Shown piece after piece: positions 1 to 5,640 of a stretch of DNA of 5,640 nt. A program made the translations under genes and the position numbers. Positions within the stretch are counted from its first letter, which is position 1; each line of letters starts with the position of its first letter. The notes below the pieces were generated by a model, which made no database searches, was not told the origin of the DNA, and worked only from the letters and a program-made list of their open reading frames with translations. This stretch comes from an uncultured Planctomycetales bacterium (GTDB lineage: Bacteria > Planctomycetota > Planctomycetia > Isosphaerales > Isosphaeraceae): NCBI GenBank assembly GCA_937907525.1, contig CALCIB010000077.1, positions 1 through 5,640 on the forward strand, read 5' to 3'.

Positions 1-48
1 CTCATCTGACCGCTGCGCGGTCTGTCTTCCCCCGCGAGGGGGGAAGAC
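1..48 (-). repeat. Two-hairpin REP-like repeat, copy A
   Basis: Read on the minus strand, this element has a 10-bp stem (GTCTTCCCCC at 39-48 pairing with 24-33) with the 5-base loop CTCGC. A 6-bp stem GACCGC-GCA-GCGGTC (8-22) follows, and the element ends in AGATGAG. The hairpin order and 3' tail match copies B and E, although the second stem differs. It may continue beyond the left edge of the window. There is no T-run, so a classical intrinsic terminator is not indicated. REP-type intergenic repeat is an inference from structure and copy number. Confidence 0.75.
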
Positions 49-62
49 GTCGGAAAGTACGC

Positions 63-109
63 CCTTCCCCCCTCGCGGGGGAAGGTGGCCCGAAGGGCCG
101 GATGAGGGG
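63..109 (+). repeat. Two-hairpin REP-like repeat, copy B
   Basis: Hairpin 1 is CCTTCCCCC (63-71) and GGGGGAAGG (77-85) around the loop CTCGC. After one base comes hairpin 2, GGCCC-GAA-GGGCC (88-98, shown from its inner four or five pairs), and then GGATGAGGGG. It faces copy A across a 14-base spacer, so 1-109 is an inverted pair. Copy E at the far end of the window has the same 47-base length, 43 identical positions and an identical right half. Confidence 0.8.
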
Positions 110-192
110 GGGCGCGCCGGACGGCCATCGACGTCCAGGGCTTCACGGACGGGCTTTCGCGAATTTCGGCGGCCTTCTCGCGTGTCGTCCCC

Positions 193-240
193 CTCATCTG
201 ACCGCTGCGCGGTCTGTCTTCCCCCGCGGGGGGGGAAGAC
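193..240 (-). repeat. Two-hairpin REP-like repeat, copy C
   Basis: This 48-base element is identical to copy A at 47 positions. The only difference is an A in copy A (37) that is G here (229), in the loop of hairpin 1. Both stems are therefore intact. It lies 192 bases to the right of copy A in the same orientation. The sequence after it (251-272) only partly resembles the start of copy B, so the inverted partner seen at A-B appears degenerate or lost here. Confidence 0.78.
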
Positions 241-544
241 CGTGACGATCGCCCTTTACCCGCTCATGGGCCAGACTCTAAGCGGCGACCCGCGGCGGAT
301 CGGCGGGGGGTGAACGGATCCAGGAAGGCGGGCGTCGCCTCCGCCCGCGGTTCGCCTCCCCCGGGAAGAGGGGCGAGTGGGAGCGCCACGTTCGGGGCGT
401 CGACGGCGCCCGCCCGTCCAGGATGCCAACCACGACGCGACGCATCGGCTGGCGCCGCGCCCGTGTCGTTACCAATGCGATCGGCCCAAATGGGCCGGCG
501 ACATGAATGGTTCCTCCCGAAGCTTCCGGTTCTGACGCCGCCGT
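241..544. other. Gene-free region downstream of the ribokinase gene
   Basis: I see no convincing gene here. Open frames on both strands are short, arginine- and proline-rich and disagree with each other, as expected of high-GC noncoding DNA. Visible structure includes a fragment at 251-272 that resembles the first part of copy B, an imperfect inverted repeat at 352-376 (outer arms TCGCC and GGCGA) with a C-rich left arm, and a palindrome at 482-497. On the minus strand a GGAGG lies before an ATG at 504, but that frame stops after 11 codons. Confidence 0.5.
482..497 (-). terminator. Possible hairpin downstream of ribokinase
   Basis: CGGCCCA and TGGGCCG form a 7-bp inverted repeat around two central bases. 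In RNA the innermost pair would open to give a 4-base loop. It starts about 47 bases beyond the ribokinase stop codon, in the direction of transcription. There is no following U-tract, so a role as an intrinsic terminator is only a possibility. Confidence 0.25.
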
Positions 545-1471
545 TCATTCCGGGGCGCGGGCGAAGCGGTCGATCGCCTCGCGGTCGGGAAGGGCGGCCT
601 GCGCGCCGGCCCGGGTGACGGCGAGCGCCGCGGCGGCGGTCGCCCAGGCGAGGGCGTCGCCCAGCGGTCGCCCTTCCGCCAGCGCGGCGGCCAGGGCGCC
701 GTTGAAGGCGTCGCCGGCGCCGACGGCGTCGACGGCCCGCACGCGACGGCCGGGGACCTCGCGGGTCGTTTCGGCGGTCGTCGCCAGACAGCCGTCGCGG
801 CCCATGGTCACGATCACCGTCCCAGGTCCGCGCGCTCGGATTCGATCGGCGACGGCGCGGGGGGCGTCCTCGACGCCGCCGGCCAGGGCGAGGGCCTCGC
901 CGCGGTTGGGGGTGACCACGTCGGCCGCGGCCAGCAGATCGGCGACGATCGGGTCGTCGGCCGCCGGCGCGGGGGCCGGGTTGAGGACGACGGTCATGCC
1001 GGCCTTTCGGCCCCGCCGCATCGCCGCCAGCGCCGTCGCCGCGGGGATCTCCAGGCCGGTCAAGAGGACGTCGCCGGGGCGGAACAGGTCGTCGGGGAGC
1101 GCCTCGACGTCCGCGGGCGACAACTCCAGGTTCGCGCCGGAGGCGACGGCGATCATGTTCTCGCCGTCGTCGGCCACGAAGATCAACGCCACGCCCGAGG
1201 CCGCCCCCGCGACGACCTTGGCGAGGGAGACGTCGATCCCCTCGCCGCGGTAAAGCCCGAGCGCCCGGCGGCCGAGGTCGTCGTCGCCGACGGCGGTCAC
1301 GAAGACGACGTCGGCGCCGGCCCTTCGCGCGGCGACGGCCTGATTCGCCCCCTTGCCGCCGGGAGTGGTGGCGAACGGACCCCCCAGGACCGTCTCCCCC
1401 GCCGCGGGGAGCCGCGGCGTTCGGACGGTCATGTCGGTGTTGGACGAGCCGAGCAGGACGACGCGGGGCAT
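545..1471 (-). CDS. rbsK: Ribokinase (PfkB-family carbohydrate kinase)
   Basis: This 308-residue protein is a cytosolic kinase expected to convert D-ribose and ATP to ribose 5-phosphate and ADP, feeding the pentose phosphate and nucleotide pathways. The first PfkB signature GGKGANQA lies at 38-45 and the second, DAVGAGDAFNGAL, at 248-260, with the catalytic base Asp254. Asn11, Asp13, Gly39, Lys40, Asn43 and Glu141 match the ribose-binding residues of E. coli RbsK as I recall them. VTPNRGEA (186-193) and AVTRAGAQ (284-291) are also typical. The length is normal for the family. I chose the ATG at 1471 because GAGG lies 8 bases upstream. A GTG at 1519 would add 16 residues but has no clear ribosome site. 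The gene lies 44 bases after the Fsr-like transporter gene on the same strand, probably in one operon. Other PfkB sugar or nucleoside kinases are possible but less likely given the residue match. Confidence 0.93.
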   Translation of the reverse strand: MPRVVLLGSSNTDMTVRTPRLPAAGETVLGGPFATTPGGKGANQAVAARRAGADVVFVTAVGDDDLGRRALGLYRGEGIDVSLAKVVAGAASGVALIFVADDGENMIAVASGANLELSPADVEALPDDLFRPGDVLLTGLEIPAATALAAMRRGRKAGMTVVLNPAPAPAADDPIVADLLAAADVVTPNRGEALALAGGVEDAPRAVADRIRARGPGTVIVTMGRDGCLATTAETTREVPGRRVRAVDAVGAGDAFNGALAAALAEGRPLGDALAWATAAAALAVTRAGAQAALPDREAIDRFARAPE

Positions 1472-1479
1472 GAGAGGGG

Positions 1480-1483
1480 CCTC
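1480..1483 (-). promoter_or_regulatory. Ribosome binding site of ribokinase
   Basis: GAGG on the minus strand ends 8 bases before the ATG at 1471. It favours this ATG over the in-frame GTG at 1519, whose preceding bases show no purine-rich site. Confidence 0.6.
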
Positions 1484-1515
1484 GGACGGTGGGCGTTTCG
1501 GGTTCGTCTCGATCG

Positions 1516-2757
1516 TCACGCCGTCGCGACCCGGCGGCGGCGCTTCATGTTCGGCAGGAAGGCGGTGAGGATCCCGGCGGCGGGGAGGAACGAACAGACC
1601 TTGTAGACGTACTCGATGCTCGTGTGGTCGGCGAGCACCCCCAGGACCGCCGCCCCCAGCCCCCCCATGCCGAAGGCGAAGCCGAAGAACAGGCCGGCGA
1701 CCATCCCCACCCGACTCGGCAAAAGCTCCTGGGCGTAGACGATGATCGCCGAGAACGCCGACGCCAGCACCACGCCGATCGGGACCGTCAACACGGCCGT
1801 CCAGAACAGGTTCGCATAGGGCAAAAGCAGGGTGAACGGCAAGACCCCCAGGATCGACACCCAGATCACCGCCTTGAACCCGATCCGATCCCCCACCGGC
1901 CCGCCGGCGAACGTCCCCGCCGCCACCGCCCCCAGGAAGACGAACAGGTACAACTGCGCCGCCTCCACCGACGTCCCGAAGTGGTGGATCAGGTAGAACG
2001 TGTAGTAACTGCTGAGGCTGGCGAGATAGAAGTACTTGGAGAAGATCAACACCAGGAGGATCGCGATCGAGACCGCCACCCGTCGCCGAGACAGGCCGTT
2101 GACCTCCTCCGCCGCCGCCCGCCGGCTCGCCCGTCGCGCCGGGACGTGATCGGAATACCAACGGCCGACGCCGATCAAGAGCACCATCGCCGCCAGCGCC
2201 GCGGCCGAACACCAGGCGATGCTCGACTGCCCGAACGGCGCCACCACGAACGCCGCCAGGAGCGGCCCGAACGCCGTCCCCGCGTTGCCGCCGACCTGGA
2301 ACAACGACTGCGCGAAGCCGTGACGCCCCCCCGACGCCATCCGAGCCACCCGCGACGACTCGGGATGGAAGATCGACGAGCCCATCCCCACCAGGCCCAC
2401 CGCCACCAGGATCGACGCGAACCCGCCGGCCGCCGCCAACGCCAAAAGCCCCGTGAACGTGAAGACCATCCCCCAGGCCAGTGAGTACGGCATCGGCCGG
2501 CGATCCGTGACCGTCCCGACCACCGGCTGCAACAGTGACGCCGTCGCCTGGAACGTGAAGGTGATCAGCCCGATCTGGGTGAAGTCCAGCGCGTACTTGT
2601 TCTTGAGGATCGGATAGACCGCCTGGATCAGCGACTGCATCGAGTCGTTGAGCAGATGCGACACGCTGAGGGCCGCCAGGATCGCGATCGCCGCGCCTTC
2701 CGCGTCGGCCCGGGCCCGCGATCCGTCCAAGGCGCACTCGCTGGATTCCACCGCCAT
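1516..2757 (-). CDS. fsr: MFS transporter, fosmidomycin-resistance (Fsr) type
   Basis: This 413-residue inner-membrane transporter belongs to the major facilitator superfamily and has about 12 hydrophobic segments, with a charged loop near 203-227 between its halves. Fsr-like stretches are SHLLNDSMQSLIQAVYP (33-49), FQATASLLQPVVG (69-81), GSSIFHPESSRVARMASGGR (126-145) and FQVGGNAGTAFGPLLAA (153-169). These closely recall E. coli Fsr, a drug/proton antiporter that exports fosmidomycin. The natural substrate of the family is unclear. The ATG at 2757 is chosen because GGAGGA lies 9 bases upstream. The in-frame ATG at 2823 would add 22 Gly- and Arg-rich residues and lacks a ribosome site. The stop overlaps a GTG of the ribokinase frame, and the ribokinase ATG follows 44 bases later, so co-transcription is likely. 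The link to ribokinase may mean that the substrate here is a sugar or nucleoside, which is an inference only. Confidence 0.9.
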   Translation of the reverse strand: MAVESSECALDGSRARADAEGAAIAILAALSVSHLLNDSMQSLIQAVYPILKNKYALDFTQIGLITFTFQATASLLQPVVGTVTDRRPMPYSLAWGMVFTFTGLLALAAAGGFASILVAVGLVGMGSSIFHPESSRVARMASGGRHGFAQSLFQVGGNAGTAFGPLLAAFVVAPFGQSSIAWCSAAALAAMVLLIGVGRWYSDHVPARRASRRAAAEEVNGLSRRRVAVSIAILLVLIFSKYFYLASLSSYYTFYLIHHFGTSVEAAQLYLFVFLGAVAAGTFAGGPVGDRIGFKAVIWVSILGVLPFTLLLPYANLFWTAVLTVPIGVVLASAFSAIIVYAQELLPSRVGMVAGLFFGFAFGMGGLGAAVLGVLADHTSIEYVYKVCSFLPAAGILTAFLPNMKRRRRVATA

Positions 2758-2766
2758 CGTCCCCGG

Positions 2767-2772
2767 TCCTCC
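2767..2772 (-). promoter_or_regulatory. Ribosome binding site deciding the fsr start
   Basis: GGAGGA on the minus strand is separated by 9 bases from the ATG at 2757. The upstream ATG at 2823 is preceded by pyrimidine-rich sequence, so translation most likely starts at 2757. A related GGAGGG lies slightly further upstream, at 2775-2780. Confidence 0.7.
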
Positions 2773-2912
2773 ATCCCTCCCGCCGCGCCCCGCGAACCGC
2801 GCGGGCCCGCTCCGCTCCACCATTATGAGGGAAAGTCAACGCCCCCGTCGACGCCGACCGCCCACGCCGTTCTTCACAAGACTTGACATCCCCGCGACCC
2901 AACGCCGGACAT

Positions 2913-2969
2913 CCCTTCTCCCCTTGTGGGAGAAGGGGGGATGGCGCTCGTGAGCGCTGCGGATGCGAG
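2913..2969 (+). repeat. Two-hairpin REP-like repeat, copy D (diverged)
   Basis: Hairpin 1 is CCCTTCTCCC (2913-2922) and GGGAGAAGGG (2928-2937) around CTTGT. Nine pairs of this stem are the same as in copy E. Hairpin 2 has a different sequence, GCGCT-CGTG-AGCGC (2944-2957), and is followed by GCGGATGCGAG, which resembles the GGATGAG tail of the other copies. It lies between the divergent fsr and nitric oxide reductase genes, upstream of both rightward promoters. Confidence 0.65.
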
Positions 2970-3031
2970 CCGCTCCCGACGATGCCGACGCCGACCGGGG
3001 ACCGATCGGATCGGAGCCCCAATCATGGACC

Positions 3032-3060
3032 TTGACGTCCAGAATCGATCCGGCTATCAT
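3032..3060 (+). promoter_or_regulatory. Predicted sigma70-type promoter P1 of the qNOR gene
   Basis: TTGACG (3032-3037) and TATCAT (3055-3060) are separated by 17 bases. Each box matches the consensus at five of six positions. Transcription would start near 3067, leaving a leader of about 235 bases. TGGAC (3026-3030) and GTCCA (3037-3041) form an inverted repeat around the -35 box. A second one, TTCCA-N8-TGGAA (3060-3077), covers the likely start. Either could be an operator, but no regulator is identified. Confidence 0.5.
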
Positions 3061-3122
3061 TCCAATCCTTACTGGAACGTCGGTCGAGACGAACGCGATC
3101 GGCGATCCGCCCCCGTCCGTGA

Positions 3123-3147
3123 CCCTCCCTCCGCCCTGGGCCCTCCC
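3123..3147 (-). other. Putative G-quadruplex motif between the two promoters
   Basis: The minus strand carries five GGG runs separated by loops of 1, 4, 4 and 1 bases (plus-strand CCC at 3123, 3127, 3134, 3141 and 3145). This fits the canonical G3 N1-7 pattern. It also contains a direct repeat of CCCTCCCTCCG on the plus strand (3123-3133 and 3141-3151). A chance origin in high-GC DNA is quite possible. Confidence 0.45.
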
Positions 3148-3207
3148 TCCGGGAGTCCGCGCGGCCGACCCTTGGGATTCGACGCCGCGGCGGCCGAAGC
3201 TCGCGGC

Positions 3208-3236
3208 TTGACGTCAAAAATTCGACACCTTACCAT
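3208..3236 (+). promoter_or_regulatory. Predicted sigma70-type promoter P2 of the qNOR gene
   Basis: TTGACG (3208-3213) and TACCAT (3231-3236) are 17 bases apart, with five and four consensus matches respectively. Transcription would start near 3243, about 60 bases before the qNOR ATG. The -35 box is inside a perfect 10-base palindrome, TTGACGTCAA (3208-3217). P1 and P2 share the 9-mer CTTGACGTC and the same spacing, so they may answer to the same factor. Confidence 0.5.
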
Positions 3237-3289
3237 TCGTCGAAGGAAATCGGGTTCGGGGTCGGGATTCGACTCCTGAGCGAGTGAAC

Positions 3290-3293
3290 GGAG
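3290..3293 (+). promoter_or_regulatory. Ribosome binding site of the qNOR gene
   Basis: GGAG is followed by 10 bases and then the ATG at 3304. It supports this start, which also gives an N-terminal membrane anchor as expected for the family. Confidence 0.55.
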
Positions 3294-3303
3294 ATTACGT
3301 CCG

Positions 3304-5556
3304 ATGCGTCGATTGTGGTTGATGTTCCTCGCGGTGGTCGTGGGCTCGTTCCTGGTGCTGGGATGGGTCGGCGCGCGGATCTATCAGGAGGCGCCGCCGA
3401 TCCCCGATCGGGTGGTGACGACCGACGGCGCCGAGGTGATCGGCCCCGGCGAGATCGCCGCCGGCCAGAACGTCTGGCAGACGATGGGCGGGATGCAGGT
3501 GGGGTCGGTCTGGGGCCACGGCAGTTACGTCGCGCCCGACTGGACGGCCGACTGGCTCCATCGCGAGCTGGTCTTCATCCTCGACCGCTGGGCCAGGGCC
3601 GAGGCGGGCAAGCCGTTCGACGAGCTGGGGCCCGAGTACAAGGGCCGCCTGCAAGCCCGCCTCACGGCCATGACGCGCGCCAACGCCTACGACCCGGCGA
3701 CCGGCGCGATCACCGTCGATCCGATCCGGGCCGAGGCGTTCGAGACCAACCTGGCGCACTACTCGGAGGTCTTCTCCCGGGGGAACGCGGCCTACGCGAT
3801 CCCCGAGGGCGCCGTCAGCGATCCCGACCGCTTGCGGAAGCTCTCGGCGTTCTTCTGGTGGTCGTCGTGGGCGGCCTCGACCGATCGGCCGGGCGAGTCG
3901 ATTTCGTACACGAGCAACTGGCCGCACGAGCCCCTGATCGCCAACCGGCCGACGGGCGACAACGTGGTCTGGACGGGCGTCAGCATCATCGTGCTGCTGG
4001 CCGGCATCTCCGCGATGGCCTGGTGGCTGGCCTCCCGCAAGGAGGACGAGCCGCATCAGCCCCCCGAGGACGACCCCCTGGGCGCCTGGAGCGCGACCCC
4101 CTCGCAGCGCGCCACGATCAAGTATTTCTGGGTCGTCGCGGCCTTGATCCTGGCGCAGATGGGCCTGGGGGTGGTGGTGGCCCATTACGGCGTGGAGGGG
4201 GACGGCTTCTACGGCTTCCCGCTCTCCAAATTCCTGCCCTACAGCGTGGCGAGGACCTGGCACGTCCAGATCGCCCTGTTCTGGATCGCCACCGCCTGGC
4301 TGGGGGCGGGGCTGTTCATCGGCCCGGTCGTCAGCCATCGCGACCCGGCGTTTCAGCGGCTGGGGGTCAACGTCCTCTTCGGCGCGCTCTTGGTGGTGGT
4401 GGTCGGCTCGCTGGCCGGCGAGTGGCTCAGCGTCCAGAACCACATGTCCGACGCGACGGCGTTCTACCTGGGGCACCAGGGGTATGAATACGTCGATCTC
4501 GGCCGCGCCTGGCAGGTCGCGCTGATGGTCGGGCTGCTCTTGTGGCTGGTCCTGATGCTGCGGGCGCTTTGGCCGGCGCTTCGGGAGGGGAGCGAGTCCA
4601 GGCCCTTGATCTGGCTTCTGGCCGTGGCGACGACCGCCATCGCCCTGTTCTACGGCGCGGGGCTGACCTGGGGCCGCCACACCCACCTGTCGATCGTCGA
4701 GTACTGGCGGTGGTGGGTCGTCCACCTCTGGGTGGAGGGCTTCTTCGAGGTCTTCGCCACGGCCGCGATCGCGTTCATCTTCATGCGGCTGCGGCTGATC
4801 CAGCCGGCGGTCGCCGCCGGCGCGGCGGTGTTGTCGGCGACGATCTTCCTCTCCGGCGGGATCATCGGCACGCTCCACCACCTGTACTTCACCGGCACGC
4901 CGACGGTGGCCCTGGCCTGGGGCTCGGTCTTCAGCGCCCTGGAGGTGGTGCCGCTGTCGCTGGTCGCCTTCGACGCCAACGAGGATCTTCGCCGCTCCCG
5001 GGGGTCGGAGTGGGCGCGTCGGTATCGCTGGCCGGTCTACTTCTTCGTCTCGGTGGCGTTCTGGAACATGATCGGCGCCGGGTTGTTCGGCTTCATGATC
5101 AACCCGCCGATCGCGCTTTACTACATGCAGGGGCTCAACACCACGCCGCTTCACGGCCACGCCGCGCTCTTCGGGGTTTACGGCATGCTGGGCATCGGCC
5201 TGATGCTGGTCTGCCTGCGGGTCCTGCGGCCGGCGGTCCAGTGGCGGGAGGGCGCCTTGGCGTTCTCGTTCTGGGCGCTGAACGTCGGGTTGTTCGCCAT
5301 GTGCGTCGGCAGCCTCCTGCCCGTCGGCCTGCTCCAGACCTGGGCGTCGGTCGAGCACGGCTACTGGTACGCCCGTAGCGCCGAGTTCATGCAGACCGAC
5401 CTGATGCAGACCCTGCGCTGGGCCCGCGTCTTCGGCGACACGATCTTCTTCGCCGGCGCCGTGGGGTTCGTCTGGTTCGTCGCCGGGTTGAAGTTCGGCT
5501 TCTCGTTCCGGGAGCCGTCGGAGCCCGAGCCCGACGCCGCGCTCGTCGAGGCGTGA
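3304..5556 (+). CDS. norZ: Quinol-dependent nitric oxide reductase, single subunit (qNOR)
   Basis: This 750-residue membrane enzyme reduces two NO to N2O and water using membrane quinol. It has an N-terminal membrane anchor (about 4-24), a large domain of about 195 residues outside the membrane that corresponds to NorC, and then a NorB-like core, about 14 membrane segments in all. There is no CxxCH haem c motif and only two cysteines (637, 667), which separates it from cytochrome c-dependent NorCB. Predicted ligands are His320 (RTWH) and His619 for haem b, His617 for haem b3, and His474, Glu478 (HLWVE), His525 and His526 for FeB. Glu547 lies 21 residues after His526, as Glu280 does after His259 in Pseudomonas NorB. 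The long motif around 459-485 is typical of qNOR. The gene appears monocistronic, with two predicted promoters and no norQ or norD nearby. The product probably serves NO detoxification or partial denitrification. norB is also used as a symbol. Confidence 0.96.
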   Translation: MRRLWLMFLAVVVGSFLVLGWVGARIYQEAPPIPDRVVTTDGAEVIGPGEIAAGQNVWQTMGGMQVGSVWGHGSYVAPDWTADWLHRELVFILDRWARAEAGKPFDELGPEYKGRLQARLTAMTRANAYDPATGAITVDPIRAEAFETNLAHYSEVFSRGNAAYAIPEGAVSDPDRLRKLSAFFWWSSWAASTDRPGESISYTSNWPHEPLIANRPTGDNVVWTGVSIIVLLAGISAMAWWLASRKEDEPHQPPEDDPLGAWSATPSQRATIKYFWVVAALILAQMGLGVVVAHYGVEGDGFYGFPLSKFLPYSVARTWHVQIALFWIATAWLGAGLFIGPVVSHRDPAFQRLGVNVLFGALLVVVVGSLAGEWLSVQNHMSDATAFYLGHQGYEYVDLGRAWQVALMVGLLLWLVLMLRALWPALREGSESRPLIWLLAVATTAIALFYGAGLTWGRHTHLSIVEYWRWWVVHLWVEGFFEVFATAAIAFIFMRLRLIQPAVAAGAAVLSATIFLSGGIIGTLHHLYFTGTPTVALAWGSVFSALEVVPLSLVAFDANEDLRRSRGSEWARRYRWPVYFFVSVAFWNMIGAGLFGFMINPPIALYYMQGLNTTPLHGHAALFGVYGMLGIGLMLVCLRVLRPAVQWREGALAFSFWALNVGLFAMCVGSLLPVGLLQTWASVEHGYWYARSAEFMQTDLMQTLRWARVFGDTIFFAGAVGFVWFVAGLKFGFSFREPSEPEPDAALVEA

Positions 5557-5571
5557 GCCGTCGCCAAATCG

Positions 5572-5618
5572 CCTTCTCCCCTTGAGGGAGAAGGTGGCCC
5601 GAAGGGCCGGATGAGGGG
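5572..5618 (+). repeat. Two-hairpin REP-like repeat, copy E, after qNOR
   Basis: Hairpin 1 is CCTTCTCCC (5572-5580) and GGGAGAAGG (5586-5594) around CTTGA. Hairpin 2 is GGCCC-GAA-GGGCC (5596-5608), and GGATGAGGGG follows. Compared with copy B, bases 6 and 18 of the element change together from C-G to T-A, which keeps the stem. The element begins 15 bases after the qNOR stop codon and could end or protect the transcript, but no U-tract follows. Confidence 0.8.
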
Positions 5619-5640
5619 TCGACCGGCGTCGCGTCCCGGC

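Noticed and set aside
1..240. CRISPR array suggested by repeated units
   Set aside because: The units are hairpin elements in opposite orientations with unequal spacing (14 and 83 bases), unlike regular direct repeats with uniform spacers.
469..504. Eleven-codon minus-strand ORF with a good ribosome-site-like GGAGG
   Set aside because: It is too short to support, overlaps the palindrome at 482-497, and has no recognisable role. Probably chance.
1489..2484. A 331-codon plus-strand open frame opposite fsr
   Set aside because: Arg-, Gln- and His-rich composition with no recognisable domain; it is antisense to a convincing transporter gene.
2822..2839. TTGACT and CATAAT on the minus strand as an fsr promoter
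   Set aside because: The boxes are only about six bases apart, far from the 16-18 needed, and neither has a good partner at proper spacing. The fsr promoter remains unidentified.
545..3022. An 825-codon minus-strand open frame that would fuse a long N-terminal part to ribokinase
   Set aside because: Only the last 308 residues look like a protein family. The upstream part runs through fsr in another frame and is Gly-, Arg- and Asp-rich, as expected of GC-rich shadow sequence.
3208..3217. TTGACGTCAA as an FNR/DNR-type binding site for NO or oxygen control
   Set aside because: FNR-family sites need TTGAC/T and A/GTCAA half-sites separated by four bases (14 bases in all). Here the half-sites touch, so the spacing is wrong.
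3295..5358. A 687-codon minus-strand open frame opposite the qNOR gene
   Set aside because: It is rich in Arg, Asp, Gln, His and Pro and shows no domain, and the plus strand of the same region encodes a clear, complete qNOR. Shadow frame.

Overview
The window is a GC-rich bacterial segment (5,640 bases) with three complete protein-coding genes and several small hairpin repeats. The very high GC content, the long antisense shadow frames and the repeat style suggest a planctomycete, possibly Isosphaeraceae. This is an inference from general impression, and no marker gene in the window settles it.

Layout: bases 1-544 hold no convincing gene. They contain three copies of a two-hairpin, REP-like repeat, and other palindromes. 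On the minus strand follow a ribokinase (545-1471) and, 44 bases upstream of it, an MFS transporter of the fosmidomycin-resistance (Fsr) type (1516-2757). The two are probably one leftward operon, with Fsr translated first. Bases 2758-3303 form a divergent intergenic region. It carries another copy of the repeat, two similar sigma70-like promoters pointing right, and a G-quadruplex-type motif between those promoters. On the plus strand, 3304-5556 encodes a single-subunit quinol-dependent nitric oxide reductase (qNOR) with all the metal-ligand residues expected of the family. A further repeat copy begins 15 bases after its stop codon.

How the parts may work together: the qNOR would reduce NO to N2O at the expense of membrane quinol, for NO detoxification or as a partial denitrification step. 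No other denitrification gene is visible. The transporter and ribokinase look like a separate unit, perhaps handling ribose or a related compound, but Fsr-family substrates are poorly predictable. The repeats lie at the edges of the transcription units and keep their two-hairpin form although the stem sequences differ. No wholly new biological system is evident. The most unusual structures are the repeat family and the doubled promoter architecture ahead of the qNOR gene.
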